From NCBI RefSeq assembly GCF_028683135.1, contig NZ_JAJUBB010000008.1:62001-126000 (forward strand): a stretch of DNA of 64,000 nucleotides. Reading direction: 5' to 3'. A program made the position numbers and the translations under genes. This document shows, piece by piece, positions 55,988-64,000 of the stretch. The stretch is from Enterovibrio qingdaonensis (GTDB lineage Bacteria; Pseudomonadota; Gammaproteobacteria; Enterobacterales; Vibrionaceae). A model generated the notes under the pieces. It made no database searches. It saw only the letters and a program-made list of their open reading frames with translations, and was not told the origin of the DNA. Within the stretch, counting starts at the first letter, position 1; every line of letters starts with the position of its first letter.

Positions 55988-57031
55988 CTACAGTTTTTTG
56001 TATGCTGCCATCGCTTCCTTGGGAAGTAACTCATTCAGGCACTTAAGGTGACCTAATGGGCATTGACGTTTAAAACAAGGCCTGCAATCAGCATCGGTGT
56101 TCACGATAGCTACCTTCTCGGATAAAGGCGGCGTGTAAAGCGGAGAGCTAGAGCCATAAATCGCCACAATTTTTGCACCTACCGCAGCTGCGACATGCAT
56201 AAGCCCAGAATCGTTAGAAAAAACCGTATCACATGACGCCAGCATATCGACAGCGTCGTTCAACGATGTCTCGCCCGCTAAGTTAAAGCAGTGTTTTTGC
56301 AGGTCGAGAGGAAGTAACGCAATAATTTGATTGGCAACATCTCGGTCTTTAGGGCCGCCGAATAAACAAATTTGCTTGCCTTCTACAATGAGTTGCTCAG
56401 CAACCGCTGCATAATGTTTCTCAGGCCACCGTTTGGCTGGGCCGAACTCTGCGCCGGGGCAGATTCCTATAATCTCTTGTTCTCTGTTTATGCCGAAGCG
56501 TTGAAGGCAGTTGGCTTGATTGTGTTTATCAACAGAGAGCGAAGGCTTAGCAATTCCATCCAAATGTACGTCGTTGAGCATTTGCTCCTTCGGATGAGCA
56601 AGAGCCACATAACGTTCCACCATATATTGGAATACTTTACGGTTCGGTCTTAAGTCATTCAACAGACCATAACGCATTTCGCCTTTCCAGCCAGTTCGGT
56701 GCGGAATACCTGCAAACAATGGAATGAGTGCAGATTTGGCAGAGTTTGGGAGGACTATAGCGTGGGTGTAGCCTTGTGATTTCATGGTACGACCAAGCTT
56801 CCAGCGCCCACTGAGGTTGAACTCGCCATGTCCAAACGGCATTTCTAGTGCTTTGTCTATTTCTGGCATGCGTTCGAGAATAGGTTTGCACCATGCCGGT
56901 GCTAAAACGTCAATTATCGAGTTGGGAAACTGGCGTTTAATTGTTTTGTACAAGCTTTGAGACATCACCATATCGCCAACCCAAGAAGGACCTATGATTA
57001 GCCATCGTGATGTATGTTGTGATGAATGCAT
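55988..57031 (-). CDS. waaF: ADP-heptose:LPS heptosyltransferase II WaaF
   Basis: Adds the second heptose of the inner core. The 347-residue protein closely follows E. coli WaaF: LIIGPSWVGDMVMSQSLY, DVLAPAWCKPILERMPEID, FAGIPHRTGWKGEMRYGLLNDLR, ICPGAEFGPAKRWPEKHYA and FSNDSGLMHVAAAVGAKIVAIYGSSSP. It uses ADP-heptose made with the help of HldD, encoded further right. It diverges from an AT-rich operon. Confidence 0.95.
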   Translation of the reverse strand: MHSSQHTSRWLIIGPSWVGDMVMSQSLYKTIKRQFPNSIIDVLAPAWCKPILERMPEIDKALEMPFGHGEFNLSGRWKLGRTMKSQGYTHAIVLPNSAKSALIPLFAGIPHRTGWKGEMRYGLLNDLRPNRKVFQYMVERYVALAHPKEQMLNDVHLDGIAKPSLSVDKHNQANCLQRFGINREQEIIGICPGAEFGPAKRWPEKHYAAVAEQLIVEGKQICLFGGPKDRDVANQIIALLPLDLQKHCFNLAGETSLNDAVDMLASCDTVFSNDSGLMHVAAAVGAKIVAIYGSSSPLYTPPLSEKVAIVNTDADCRPCFKRQCPLGHLKCLNELLPKEAMAAYKKL

Positions 57032-57066
57032 AACAGTAGTTAAACCTGTACCTGTAGAGTTAGATG

Positions 57067-57105
57067 CTAGGAAGTATTGTACTTAGATTGAGCAACGCTT
57101 CCTAG
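57067..57105. repeat. Inverted repeat between waaF and the AT-rich LPS operon
   Basis: CTAGGAAG (57067-57074) and CTTCCTAG (57098-57105) are perfect 8-base arms with a 23-base spacer, placed just upstream of the promoter at 57137-57165. It may be an operator or an RNA structure in the waaF leader. Confidence 0.45.
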
Positions 57106-57136
57106 GTGCAAAATAGAGCCGATAGAGTCCTAGCAA

Positions 57137-57165
57137 TTGAGAAGCGAAGTGTGGATGCTTATAAT
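57137..57165 (+). promoter_or_regulatory. Sigma-70 promoter for the GT4/ligase/GT9 operon
   Basis: TTGAGA (57137-57142), a 17-base spacer and a perfect TATAAT (57160-57165). The first start codon in the operon follows about 60 bases later at 57226. Confidence 0.7.
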
Positions 57166-57225
57166 CGGTCGAAGAATTACACAACGGTTGTACAGGCAAG
57201 TTACAGCCCAACAGAAGGCATATTT

Positions 57226-58281
57226 ATGAGCGCAACCTCGAAGATCGCTGTTTTGTGTTTATCTCATTTTCGAGGAGGCATGGAGCTTGATGCATTAAAG
57301 CAAACCAAGCTGTTTCGAAACCAAGATATCGACGCGATGCTGATTTGTAGAGAGGGTACATTCCTCGAGCAAGTGGCTGAAGAGCAAAACGTTCCTGCGC
57401 AAAGCATTAAGTTTAAATCTAAGCTAAGTATTTCGCTGATTCGTGGTTTGAGGGAGGCTATTCGAGAGCACGATATCGATACACTGATATTTTTTGGTGC
57501 GTCCGAAATCAAGTCAATTTACTTCGCTGTAATGGGATTGAATTGCCGAGTCATTGTAAGGCATGGGACTACAAAATCTTCCTCTAAAAAAGATCCCATT
57601 CATCGTCTGTTCTACAGTTGTGTTTCTGATTATGTCGGCATCAGTCAGCACCTTTCGAAAAACGTATTAAAGATTCTCCCGTCAAATGAAAAAAATGTAC
57701 ATACTATATACAACTCACCAGCTTTTGACGGCACCGAATACAATAAAAATGCACCTTTAACGTTTCTTCATGTTGGCAGAGTGGAGGAAGGAAAAGGCGT
57801 TTTAGATGCTGTAAAAGCCTTATGTAATGCTAGTATTCCGTCTGATAGCAAAGTCATTACTTATGTTGGTGATGTTGATAAAAGTCAAATCAAAGAGGAA
57901 ATTGAAGAAATCGCTGAAAAAGGAGATGTCAAAGTAATATTCAAAGGCTTTTGCAGCAATGTTACGCCTTTTTATAAAGAAAATAGCTTTCTTCTCTTTC
58001 CTAGCTATGGAGAAGGTTTACCGAATGTCATGTTGGAAGCCATTTCAAAAGGGCTGAGTTGTATCACCTATGATAACACTGTGTTCCCAGAGTTCTCGCA
58101 TCTTGGCTTTCAAGGCGTTTATTCTGCTGCGGATAAAGATATAGATGCGTTAGCTCGGATGATAGAGAAAGCTTACGAAGAACGACAGAACTTGAATTTG
58201 GAAGACAATATGGTTCTGTTTGACAATATATTTTCTACAGATTGTAATGTGAAAAATTGGTTGGGTTTAATTAATGGCTAA
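57226..58281 (+). CDS. Glycosyltransferase family 4-like protein
   Basis: A 351-residue GT-B enzyme. The N-terminal part has LSHFRGGMELDALK; the C-terminal part shows LTFLHVGRVEEGKGVLDAVKAL and FLLFPSYGEGLPNVMLEAISKGLSCI, the EX7E retaining glycosyltransferase motif. It probably extends the LPS outer core. ATG 57226 follows AGAAGG at 8 bases; the longer in-frame start at 57106 would overlap the promoter. Base composition is lower in GC than flanking genes. The end overlaps the ligase-like gene by 8 bases. Confidence 0.85.
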   Translation: MSATSKIAVLCLSHFRGGMELDALKQTKLFRNQDIDAMLICREGTFLEQVAEEQNVPAQSIKFKSKLSISLIRGLREAIREHDIDTLIFFGASEIKSIYFAVMGLNCRVIVRHGTTKSSSKKDPIHRLFYSCVSDYVGISQHLSKNVLKILPSNEKNVHTIYNSPAFDGTEYNKNAPLTFLHVGRVEEGKGVLDAVKALCNASIPSDSKVITYVGDVDKSQIKEEIEEIAEKGDVKVIFKGFCSNVTPFYKENSFLLFPSYGEGLPNVMLEAISKGLSCITYDNTVFPEFSHLGFQGVYSAADKDIDALARMIEKAYEERQNLNLEDNMVLFDNIFSTDCNVKNWLGLING

Positions 58282-59578
58282 TGCTGTTGTTTCGCAAAAT
58301 GTTGGCGAGTTTTTTGGAAAGAAGCCCATTTATAACATGGTTCTTTTCTTTTTCTTTATTTTTGTTGTTTCACTGGTGACATCAAAACCAGGTATGAATA
58401 TATCTGCGGCTGTACTTGCTATAGTGTCACTGTCGATGTTTACACTTAATTACAGAAAGATTGCAAGTACCAAATATCTCAATGCAACATTTTATATTTC
58501 ATTCGGTGTTTATTTTCTCTTTGCAGTCGTTAGTTTTTTTCACCCTAGCATTGTTGACTTTGAAGAGTACCTTTATAAAGATTTGTATTTATTGGTTATC
58601 CCGATTGCCACACTCTTATTGATGGAGGACGATACAAGGCGGAAAGCCACTCTTTTACTGGTTATTGCAAGTCTGATTGCATCTATTTACAGCATATACA
58701 ATTTTGTGACAATAGCGGACTTTAATATCATGATTAGAACAAGTGGGTTCTTGTCCTCTGATAGACATCTTAATTGTGTTATTTTGTCTTCGTGCATTTG
58801 CCTCCATTACTTACTCAGTAATAATCTTGAAACAAAGTTAAAAGTTTTGATCTTATTCACTCTTGTTGTGTTTTTAACCAGTATTGTGGTTTCAAGTACT
58901 CGTGGGGGGTGGTTGGCGGCAGCGGTATCCTTCGCTTTTTTAATCGTAAAATACCATCGACGATTGATTCCCTATATTGCAGTTGCATTGTTCGCATCTG
59001 CTCTACTGTTTAGTGTAATTGGCGGGAATGCGTACAAAGAGGTAGCCAACCGCTTTACCTCCATAGGAAATGTGACAAGTGATTACTCAAACACATCTAG
59101 AATTAATATGTGGAAAGGTGGTTTAAGTTACCTAACGCATCTCTCTGAGACACAGCCAGAAACAGTTGTTTTTGGTGGGGGTATGGAAAGTTCAGCAACT
59201 AACTATTTTAAGTACCTTGACTCATTGACGGAAGAAGAGCGTCTTTCGTATGGTAAAGATGGACATAGGCTCGGTGGTACAGATTTCCATATGACGTTTA
59301 TCGACATGAGCGTTAAATCTGGTGTGTTATTTACTGTCACGATCCTTAGTTTATTTTCTATCGTTGCCTGCTATGCAATATTTAGTTATGAAAATAATGA
59401 TGTAATTAAATACATGGGCGCTTACTTAATTGGCGTGTTTGTATGGCTTCCTTTTTACAGCATCATGCAGAGCTATTCTGCATATATATTTACTTTTGCA
59501 ATCGCAATAGTTTTGGCTGAGTATGTGAAAGCAAAGAAAATTAAAAGCGAGAGAGTTGATGAAATATCGTTGGTTTGA
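58274..59578 (+). CDS. O-antigen ligase-like membrane protein
   Basis: A 434-residue protein with about ten membrane segments, of the Wzy_C/WaaL group. The conserved periplasmic Arg region is VSSTRGGWLAAAVSF, and the loop around 59181-59340 (GGGMESSATN through the FHMTFIDMSVKSG region) includes the His and Asp/Glu residues typical of ligases. WaaL joins O-antigen from the undecaprenyl carrier to core, but a Wzy-type polymerase has the same fold. It is AT-rich and poorly conserved, as usual for this family. Confidence 0.8.
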   Translation: MANAVVSQNVGEFFGKKPIYNMVLFFFFIFVVSLVTSKPGMNISAAVLAIVSLSMFTLNYRKIASTKYLNATFYISFGVYFLFAVVSFFHPSIVDFEEYLYKDLYLLVIPIATLLLMEDDTRRKATLLLVIASLIASIYSIYNFVTIADFNIMIRTSGFLSSDRHLNCVILSSCICLHYLLSNNLETKLKVLILFTLVVFLTSIVVSSTRGGWLAAAVSFAFLIVKYHRRLIPYIAVALFASALLFSVIGGNAYKEVANRFTSIGNVTSDYSNTSRINMWKGGLSYLTHLSETQPETVVFGGGMESSATNYFKYLDSLTEEERLSYGKDGHRLGGTDFHMTFIDMSVKSGVLFTVTILSLFSIVACYAIFSYENNDVIKYMGAYLIGVFVWLPFYSIMQSYSAYIFTFAIAIVLAEYVKAKKIKSERVDEISLV

Positions 59579-60587
59579 AAAGGGAGCTTACGCCAGTTCA
59601 GACGCTAGAAAATATTTAGCGTCTGAGTTTGACCCCAAAAAAGTCAAGAAAGTTGCGGTTATTCGACATGCAGCTTTAGGCGATCTTGTCATCGTCCGTC
59701 CTTTTATTATTGAGACGAGGAAGTTTTTCCCTAACGCAGAGATCACGCTGGTTGGTGTGACGAATTACCAATATGGCTTGCCAAGTGATTTAGCAGACTC
59801 AACATACATCACATTTGGAAAGGATGTTAAAAGTAAACACTCTTTTTCTGAAAAGCTAAAAAATATAAAAGGATTAGGCGAGCAGGACATCATCTTTGAT
59901 TTGTCTTGTACTAACCGTACTCATTGGCTAACTGCACTAAATAAAGCCAAGTTAAAGTTTGGCTTTCCCTACAAACCAATGCTTAACGGCACTATTTATA
60001 ACGTATCAGTACTCCGCTCGGACTTCCAGCATGAGATTGATTGTATGCTCGATATGCTGAGATTTCTTGGGCATGTGCCTGCTCACGTACCTGATTTTGG
60101 CTACCCTGATAACCGATGCTTCAGGCCACAGTCTGAGCAAAATTTTGTTTATTTCAATGGTGCATCTACTGAGTCAAAAATTTTGCCGGCAGAGCAAATG
60201 TATCAGCTAATGAAAGAAGCGTCTGAAGCATTTCCAAATATCAAACATTGCTACCTCGAAGGTGTGCATGATCGCGAGAAAGGGGGCTTCCTTTCGTCGT
60301 TAGTAGAGGAAAAGGACAACGTTGAGATCATTGCAACCAAGCCTCTAGAAGAGCTTACAGAGTATATTGCTCGCTCGACAATGATTATTGCACCGGATAC
60401 TGGAATTCGAAACTTAGCAGTTTCTACACATACGCCAACTGTGGGAATTTTTTATTCCACGGTGCCTTTTAGATATACACCTAAGTATGAATCTGGACAT
60501 AAAATTGTGATGAATGCTGACAGTTCAATTCCGACCAATAGCCAGATCGTTGATGCAATGAGAGAGAATTTAGAAACCCTAGCTTGA
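59559..60587 (+). CDS. Glycosyltransferase family 9 (heptosyltransferase-like), divergent
   Basis: A 342-residue GT9 protein: VAVIRHAALGDLVIVRPFIIE is the N-terminal motif and IAPDTGIRNLAVSTHTPTVGIFYS the donor-binding motif, where the usual SGP(L/A)H is replaced by TGIRN. The start ATG 59559 lies inside the end of the ligase-like gene. The changed motif suggests a different sugar donor. It is AT-rich, like its neighbours. Confidence 0.8.
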   Translation: MKYRWFEKGAYASSDARKYLASEFDPKKVKKVAVIRHAALGDLVIVRPFIIETRKFFPNAEITLVGVTNYQYGLPSDLADSTYITFGKDVKSKHSFSEKLKNIKGLGEQDIIFDLSCTNRTHWLTALNKAKLKFGFPYKPMLNGTIYNVSVLRSDFQHEIDCMLDMLRFLGHVPAHVPDFGYPDNRCFRPQSEQNFVYFNGASTESKILPAEQMYQLMKEASEAFPNIKHCYLEGVHDREKGGFLSSLVEEKDNVEIIATKPLEELTEYIARSTMIIAPDTGIRNLAVSTHTPTVGIFYSTVPFRYTPKYESGHKIVMNADSSIPTNSQIVDAMRENLETLA

Positions 60588-60594
60588 TGTGATA

Positions 60595-60625
60595 AAACGC
60601 TGGCGCGTCGCGCCAGTGCTTTTTA
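60595..60625. terminator. Terminator between convergent LPS genes
   Basis: CGCTGGCG and CGCCAGTG pair over 8 bases with one G-T, loop CGTCG, then a T run on the plus strand. Confidence 0.78.
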
Positions 60626-61588
60626 ATGGTTTAGAACTTTGTCAATCCAGCTCGGTATGCAGCTTGGATTTTTTGAAAGAGTGTACTCTTTTTCAACGAA
60701 TTCAAGTGGAGCATTCATACATTCCTTTGTGAAAACGTGAGTGTTTTCCGAAAACCAACCCGACTCTAACGCAGTTTTATTGTTGGTAATGAGCTTTCGT
60801 TTACTCTGGTAGGCGTTACCGATTCTTGGGGATAGCCCTGTTTGTCTTTCGTCAACGATATCGAGTATGCATTGTGCATCGAGTATTTGTTTTTGTAGTT
60901 CATCTCCAATTAAACGTCTATTAGACTGTACTATCTTTGTTTGGTTGATGAAGTATTGCTTCGTTTCCAGTTTTTCTGAAACTAGATAGACGAGTCCAAT
61001 GAGGTTTGGGTTTGATTCAGCAAAATCTTTGATAGTCTGAAATCGTTTATCTTGCTCATTTTCAATTCCAAAAACACCAAAAAAGTGCCTTTTTGGTTTG
61101 AAAACGTCGTCTTTTGTATTTTCTGAGTCTTCCTGAATAAAGGTGGGTAAATATTTAACCCCAGGATAATTACAATCGTCTTTATCAAAACTAAAAAAGT
61201 TGTTACAGAATTTTAGGGCAGTTTTTCCAGACGGTGCTTTGTTGAGTGAGTCCCAAAATACGCATGTGAATTTTTCACTAAATGCAGATTTTAGTGTGAT
61301 GAAGGCTGGCTCTGTGAGCATTGCGGGTATAAGTACAATAATATGGTCGAATTTTTCTTCGCACAATTTGTTAATGTAACACTCTCTACCCCAATTTCGC
61401 TTTCTGCGAAAAAATAATTCATCAACAAGCTTTGCTTTGACGCGATGGAAAATCGTTGGATATTTTTTTAACGCACACAAATCGCTAGCATCTACATAAG
61501 TAGTATCCAAGTCCATTTCAGCCATTTGTTTTAGCAGGGGCGTTATTAAATTGGTTCTGTTGTCCGCTAACAGAAGAATTCGTTGCAT
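60623..61588 (-). CDS. Unknown LPS-locus protein, possibly GT-B fold
   Basis: I do not firmly recognise this 321-residue protein. MQRILLLADN then a Rossmann-like N-terminal half with DHIIVLIPAML, a middle CVFWDSLNKAP and NFFSFDKDDC, and a C-terminal GLSPRIGNAYQSKRKLITNNKTA segment resemble CgeB-like or capsule glycosyltransferases, where the last part would bind the donor. No membrane segment is seen. ATG 61588 is chosen; the longer frame needs a GTG start. It is AT-rich and placed between the ligase operon and the lipid A acyltransferase. Confidence 0.6.
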   Translation of the reverse strand: MQRILLLADNRTNLITPLLKQMAEMDLDTTYVDASDLCALKKYPTIFHRVKAKLVDELFFRRKRNWGRECYINKLCEEKFDHIIVLIPAMLTEPAFITLKSAFSEKFTCVFWDSLNKAPSGKTALKFCNNFFSFDKDDCNYPGVKYLPTFIQEDSENTKDDVFKPKRHFFGVFGIENEQDKRFQTIKDFAESNPNLIGLVYLVSEKLETKQYFINQTKIVQSNRRLIGDELQKQILDAQCILDIVDERQTGLSPRIGNAYQSKRKLITNNKTALESGWFSENTHVFTKECMNAPLEFVEKEYTLSKNPSCIPSWIDKVLNH

Positions 61589-61741
61589 TCGGTACCTAGT
61601 CGATTTAGTCACAAACTCATATAAAAATTAGCATGAAGTGGGAGGTGGTAGTTTAGAGTGCTCAAATTAATGTGACATGTGACAATAAAGTGAGAGATGC
61701 ACGATTCATCTGAAAGGTGCACCTACCGAGGAGTAAACAGA

Positions 61742-62686
61742 TCAGTAACGCTGGCTTCCATCAGGTTTTGAGCGTAACAGGTTCATGATCCACATGTATT
61801 GGCCTGGGTCACTCTCTAAGAATTGCTCAATACGCGCATTCATCATGCGTGCATCATCTTCCTCACTGCCTGTTGGAAATGGTGCAAGAGGAGGTTGAAC
61901 AATGACTTCGAAATCACCCGTTTCGCGATTGTAGACTGGCATCAATGGGACGATTTTCGCACGGCTGAGTTTAGATAACTTGCCTAAACCTGACAGTGTG
62001 GCTTTCTGCGTGGCAAAGAAAGGGACAAAGACACTGTAATTCGGACCGTGATCTTCATCTGGCAAGTAATACCCTAGATAGCCTTCACGTACCGATTTAA
62101 TAAACGGTTTAACGCCGTCCGAACGCTCATGAATGCGACCGCCGTATTTAAGGCGCTGAACGTTCATCAGCCAATCGACGACTTTGTTTTTCTGCTTTTT
62201 CACCATGGCTGCGACAGGTAAGCCTCGCGAGGCAAGCTGTACGGCAGGGTAGTCAATCGGCCAACTGTGCGGCACTAACAGAATGACTTTCTCGCCTTGC
62301 TCAACGAGATCAGTAAGGATCTCTTCGTTGCGAAATAGCGTACGAGATTCTAGGTACTTTTTGCTGCGCATCATGATGGTCGCAAAGCCCAGCATCACAC
62401 AACCTGCATTAATGTAACTTTGTTCTAGAATCGCAAAACGCTCTTCGTCTGACTTTTCAGGAAAACACTCTTGAAGGTTGATGACGGCACGCTTTTTCGC
62501 GCGGTTGTTCATTTTAACCAGTCGTTTGGCGAGAAACGCGGCGAATTTGTCACGGAGTCGAAAAGGAACAAATGCAAGGATGGCGACCAGGAACATACCT
62601 AACCATGTTCCCCAGTAACGAGGATGCAAGAAGGCCCACTCGAAAGTCGGAAGATAAGAGGAGTTGGTGTTTGAATCTTGGCTCAT
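61742..62686 (-). CDS. Late lipid A acyltransferase (LpxM/LpxN family)
   Basis: A 314-residue inner-membrane protein with an N-terminal membrane anchor (GTWLGMFLVAILAFVPF, after FLHPRYW) and the HX4D catalytic motif in VPHSWPIDYPA. SDGVKPFIKSVREGYLGYYLPDEDHGP and FVPFFATQKATLSGLGKLSKLS are LpxL/LpxM family features. It adds a secondary acyl chain to Kdo-lipid A. In V. cholerae one member (LpxN) adds 3-hydroxylaurate; the acyl specificity here cannot be read. ATG 62686 is chosen. It lies downstream of hldD on the same strand. Confidence 0.88.
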   Translation of the reverse strand: MSQDSNTNSSYLPTFEWAFLHPRYWGTWLGMFLVAILAFVPFRLRDKFAAFLAKRLVKMNNRAKKRAVINLQECFPEKSDEERFAILEQSYINAGCVMLGFATIMMRSKKYLESRTLFRNEEILTDLVEQGEKVILLVPHSWPIDYPAVQLASRGLPVAAMVKKQKNKVVDWLMNVQRLKYGGRIHERSDGVKPFIKSVREGYLGYYLPDEDHGPNYSVFVPFFATQKATLSGLGKLSKLSRAKIVPLMPVYNRETGDFEVIVQPPLAPFPTGSEEDDARMMNARIEQFLESDPGQYMWIMNLLRSKPDGSQRY

Positions 62687-62720
62687 AGGATTAGAACTAC
62701 AAATCAATCAGACGTTACAA

Positions 62721-62746
62721 GAAAAACGGGCCTGAGCCCGTTTTTC
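62721..62746 (-). terminator. Terminator of hldD
   Basis: AAAAACGGGC and GCCCGTTTTT are 10-base arms with a 4-base loop, just beyond the hldD stop. T-rich on both strands. Confidence 0.85.
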
Positions 62747-62752
62747 TGCCCA

Positions 62753-63697
62753 TTACTTATTGAGGATTGCCATGTACTCGGCAACGCCTTCAGCAACAGT
62801 TTTGAATTCTTCTGGGTAACCCGCTGCACGCACCTTGGTCAGGTCTGCTTGAGTGTAGGCTTGGTATCGACCCTTCAGGTGATCTGGGAATGGGATTTCT
62901 TGCACTTCACCTTTACCGTGATGTGCGATCACTGCATTGGCTACTTCGCGGAACGGCTCCGCGCGGCCGGTACCACAGTTAAAGATGCCTGATTTACCAT
63001 TCTGCCAGAACCAGATGTTCATTTTGCACACGTCACCCACGTAAACGAAATCACGCTTAAATGTGTCGCTACCTTCGAACAGTTTCGGGTCTTGACCGTC
63101 TTTGATTTGGTTGTTCAGGTGAAATGCCACTGACGCCATGCTGCCTTTGTGATTTTCACGTGGGCCGTACACATTGAAGTAACGGAAACCTGTGATTTGA
63201 GACAAGGTCTCACCGTGCGCTTCAGCGTCGGCCCATAGGCGACGAACGTAGTTGTCGAACAATTGCTTCGAGTAACCATAGACGTTCAGAGCCCCTTCGT
63301 ATTGTGGCTCTTCGATGAAGTCATGGTCACGGCCACCGTACGTTGCTGCAGAAGACGCGTACAAGAATGGAATTTCACGCTCAAGACAGTAGTGCAGAAG
63401 CTCTTTAGAGTACTCGTAGTTGTTGAGCATCATGTACTTGCCATCCCACTCTGTGGTGGCAGAACATGCACCTTCGTGGAATATCGCTTCGATTGGGCCA
63501 AAGTCATCACCCGCCATGATTTGCGTGATGAAGTCTTCTTTGTCCATGTAGTCTGCAATATCCAGATCAACCAGATTAACGAACTTAGTACCGTCTTTCA
63601 GGTTATCAACAACCAGAATATCGTTAATACCTTGCTCGTTAAGTGCTTTAACCAGATTGCTGCCGATCATGCCGGCGCCGCCAGTCACTATAATCAT
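62753..63697 (-). CDS. hldD: ADP-L-glycero-D-manno-heptose-6-epimerase HldD
   Basis: Converts ADP-D-glycero-D-manno-heptose to the L-glycero form used for the inner core. The 314-residue protein is an extended SDR: N-terminal NAD site [15 protein letters not shown], the SSAATYGG substrate region and the [14 protein letters not shown] catalytic Tyr-x3-Lys. ATG 63697 follows AGGTAG at 5 bases and gives the E. coli-like start MIIVTGG. It feeds WaaF and the other GT9 enzymes nearby. Confidence 0.96.
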   Translation of the reverse strand: MIIVTGGAGMIGSNLVKALNEQGINDILVVDNLKDGTKFVNLVDLDIADYMDKEDFITQIMAGDDFGPIEAIFHEGACSATTEWDGKYMMLNNYEYSKELLHYCLEREIPFLYASSAATYGGRDHDFIEEPQYEGALNVYGYSKQLFDNYVRRLWADAEAHGETLSQITGFRYFNVYGPRENHKGSMASVAFHLNNQIKDGQDPKLFEGSDTFKRDFVYVGDVCKMNIWFWQNGKSGIFNCGTGRAEPFREVANAVIAHHGKGEVQEIPFPDHLKGRYQAYTQADLTKVRAAGYPEEFKTVAEGVAEYMAILNK

Positions 63698-63849
63698 ATT
63701 TCTACCTAATATCAGACATTGAGAAGACCCCGCCATCAAACTTGCGGAGGCTATGGTAATATGGGTACCTGACGGATTAACTCTCTAAAAAATGAGCGAA
63801 TCCGACAAGTATTGTTCCCCGTATTGGGCTTGAGGATAGCAGTTTAACC

Positions 63850-64000
63850 ATGAAAACCCGTGATCGCATTATTCATTCTGCATTGGCGTTATTTAATGAG
63901 CAGGGTGAGCCTAACATCACTACCAATCATATCGCTGCGGATCTCGGTATCAGTCCGGGAAACCTGTATTATCACTTCCGTAATAAAGAAGAGATTATAC
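63850..64000 (+). CDS. TetR family regulator (3' end missing)
   Basis: The first 50 residues of a TetR-type regulator are visible: [50 protein letters not shown], with the [17 protein letters not shown] recognition helix typical of the family. The rest lies beyond the right edge. It diverges from hldD across 152 bases, so control of hldD is possible but not shown. Confidence 0.88.
   Translation, partial: MKTRDRIIHSALALFNEQGEPNITTNHIAADLGISPGNLYYHFRNKEEII

Noticed and set aside
61652-61700. Possible regulatory repeat TGTGACATGTGACA downstream of a GGTGGTAG motif
   Set aside because: The short direct repeat has no promoter context and the GGTGGTAG points away from the acyltransferase gene.

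Overview
The window is a stretch of gammaproteobacterial chromosome, most likely Vibrionaceae. Core genes follow the order known from Vibrio and E. coli: ftsYEX-rpoH, glpEGR/glpD, ubiCA/plsB/lexA, ompR-envZ, recG-trmH-spoT-rpoZ-gmk, yicC/rph-pyrE, slmA/dut-coaBC/radC-rpmBG-mutM-coaD, then a lipopolysaccharide (LPS) block ending at hldD. A complete caa3-type cytochrome oxidase cluster, a FliL-like orphan next to ubiC and a KdkA/WaaA pair fit a marine Vibrionaceae member. Grimontia or Enterovibrio is a guess that cannot be settled here. No rRNA, tRNA, insertion sequence, prophage or CRISPR array was seen. Protein-level calls rest on recognised motifs and remembered family sequences, not on searches.

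Region by region. 1-3.7 kb: 3' part of ftsY with a long Ala/Glu repeat, ftsE, ftsX, rpoH. 3.8-7.9 kb: a DnaA-box-rich intergenic region, then glpE, glpG, glpR and glpD; glpD is preceded by two GlpR operator-like palindromes. 7.9-13.2 kb: FliL-like gene, ubiC-ubiA, plsB and lexA with two SOS boxes. 13.6-21.4 kb: cytochrome c oxidase structural and assembly genes (coxB, ctaD, ctaG, ctaE, surf1, a Sco-like gene, ctaA, ctaB) with a small antisense membrane gene. 21.4-26.5 kb: GNAT, DinF-type MATE, nfuA, comF, bioH and two small genes of unknown function. 26.6-32.4 kb: tex, greB, ompR-envZ and a lone GntR regulator. 32.4-47.9 kb: housekeeping genes for recombination, stringent response, nucleotide and CoA metabolism and ribosomal proteins. 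48.1-63.7 kb: LPS assembly, with Kdo transfer and phosphorylation, four GT9 (heptosyltransferase-family) enzymes, a Gtr-type glucosylation trio, an O-antigen-ligase-like protein, a late lipid A acyltransferase and hldD. A TetR-type gene is cut by the right edge.

How the genes work together. HldD makes the ADP-heptose used by WaaF and the other GT9 enzymes; WaaA attaches Kdo, which KdkA probably phosphorylates; the ligase-like protein may join O-antigen to the core. The segment at 57.2-61.6 kb is visibly more AT-rich than the rest and is the most accessory-looking part. The cox cluster holds its own heme A synthesis (CtaA/CtaB) and copper insertion (CtaG, Sco-like) genes and lies between lexA and a GNAT-dinF pair.

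The best leads for something less described are the Sco-like protein at 18870-19403, the DnaA-box cluster at 3836-3926, the dispersed ATACCC/GGGTAT inverted repeats at 29.7, 35.3 and 38.6 kb, the duplicated CX8C motif in a small secreted protein at 41561, and the unknown protein at 60623-61588. No wholly new multi-gene system is evident.
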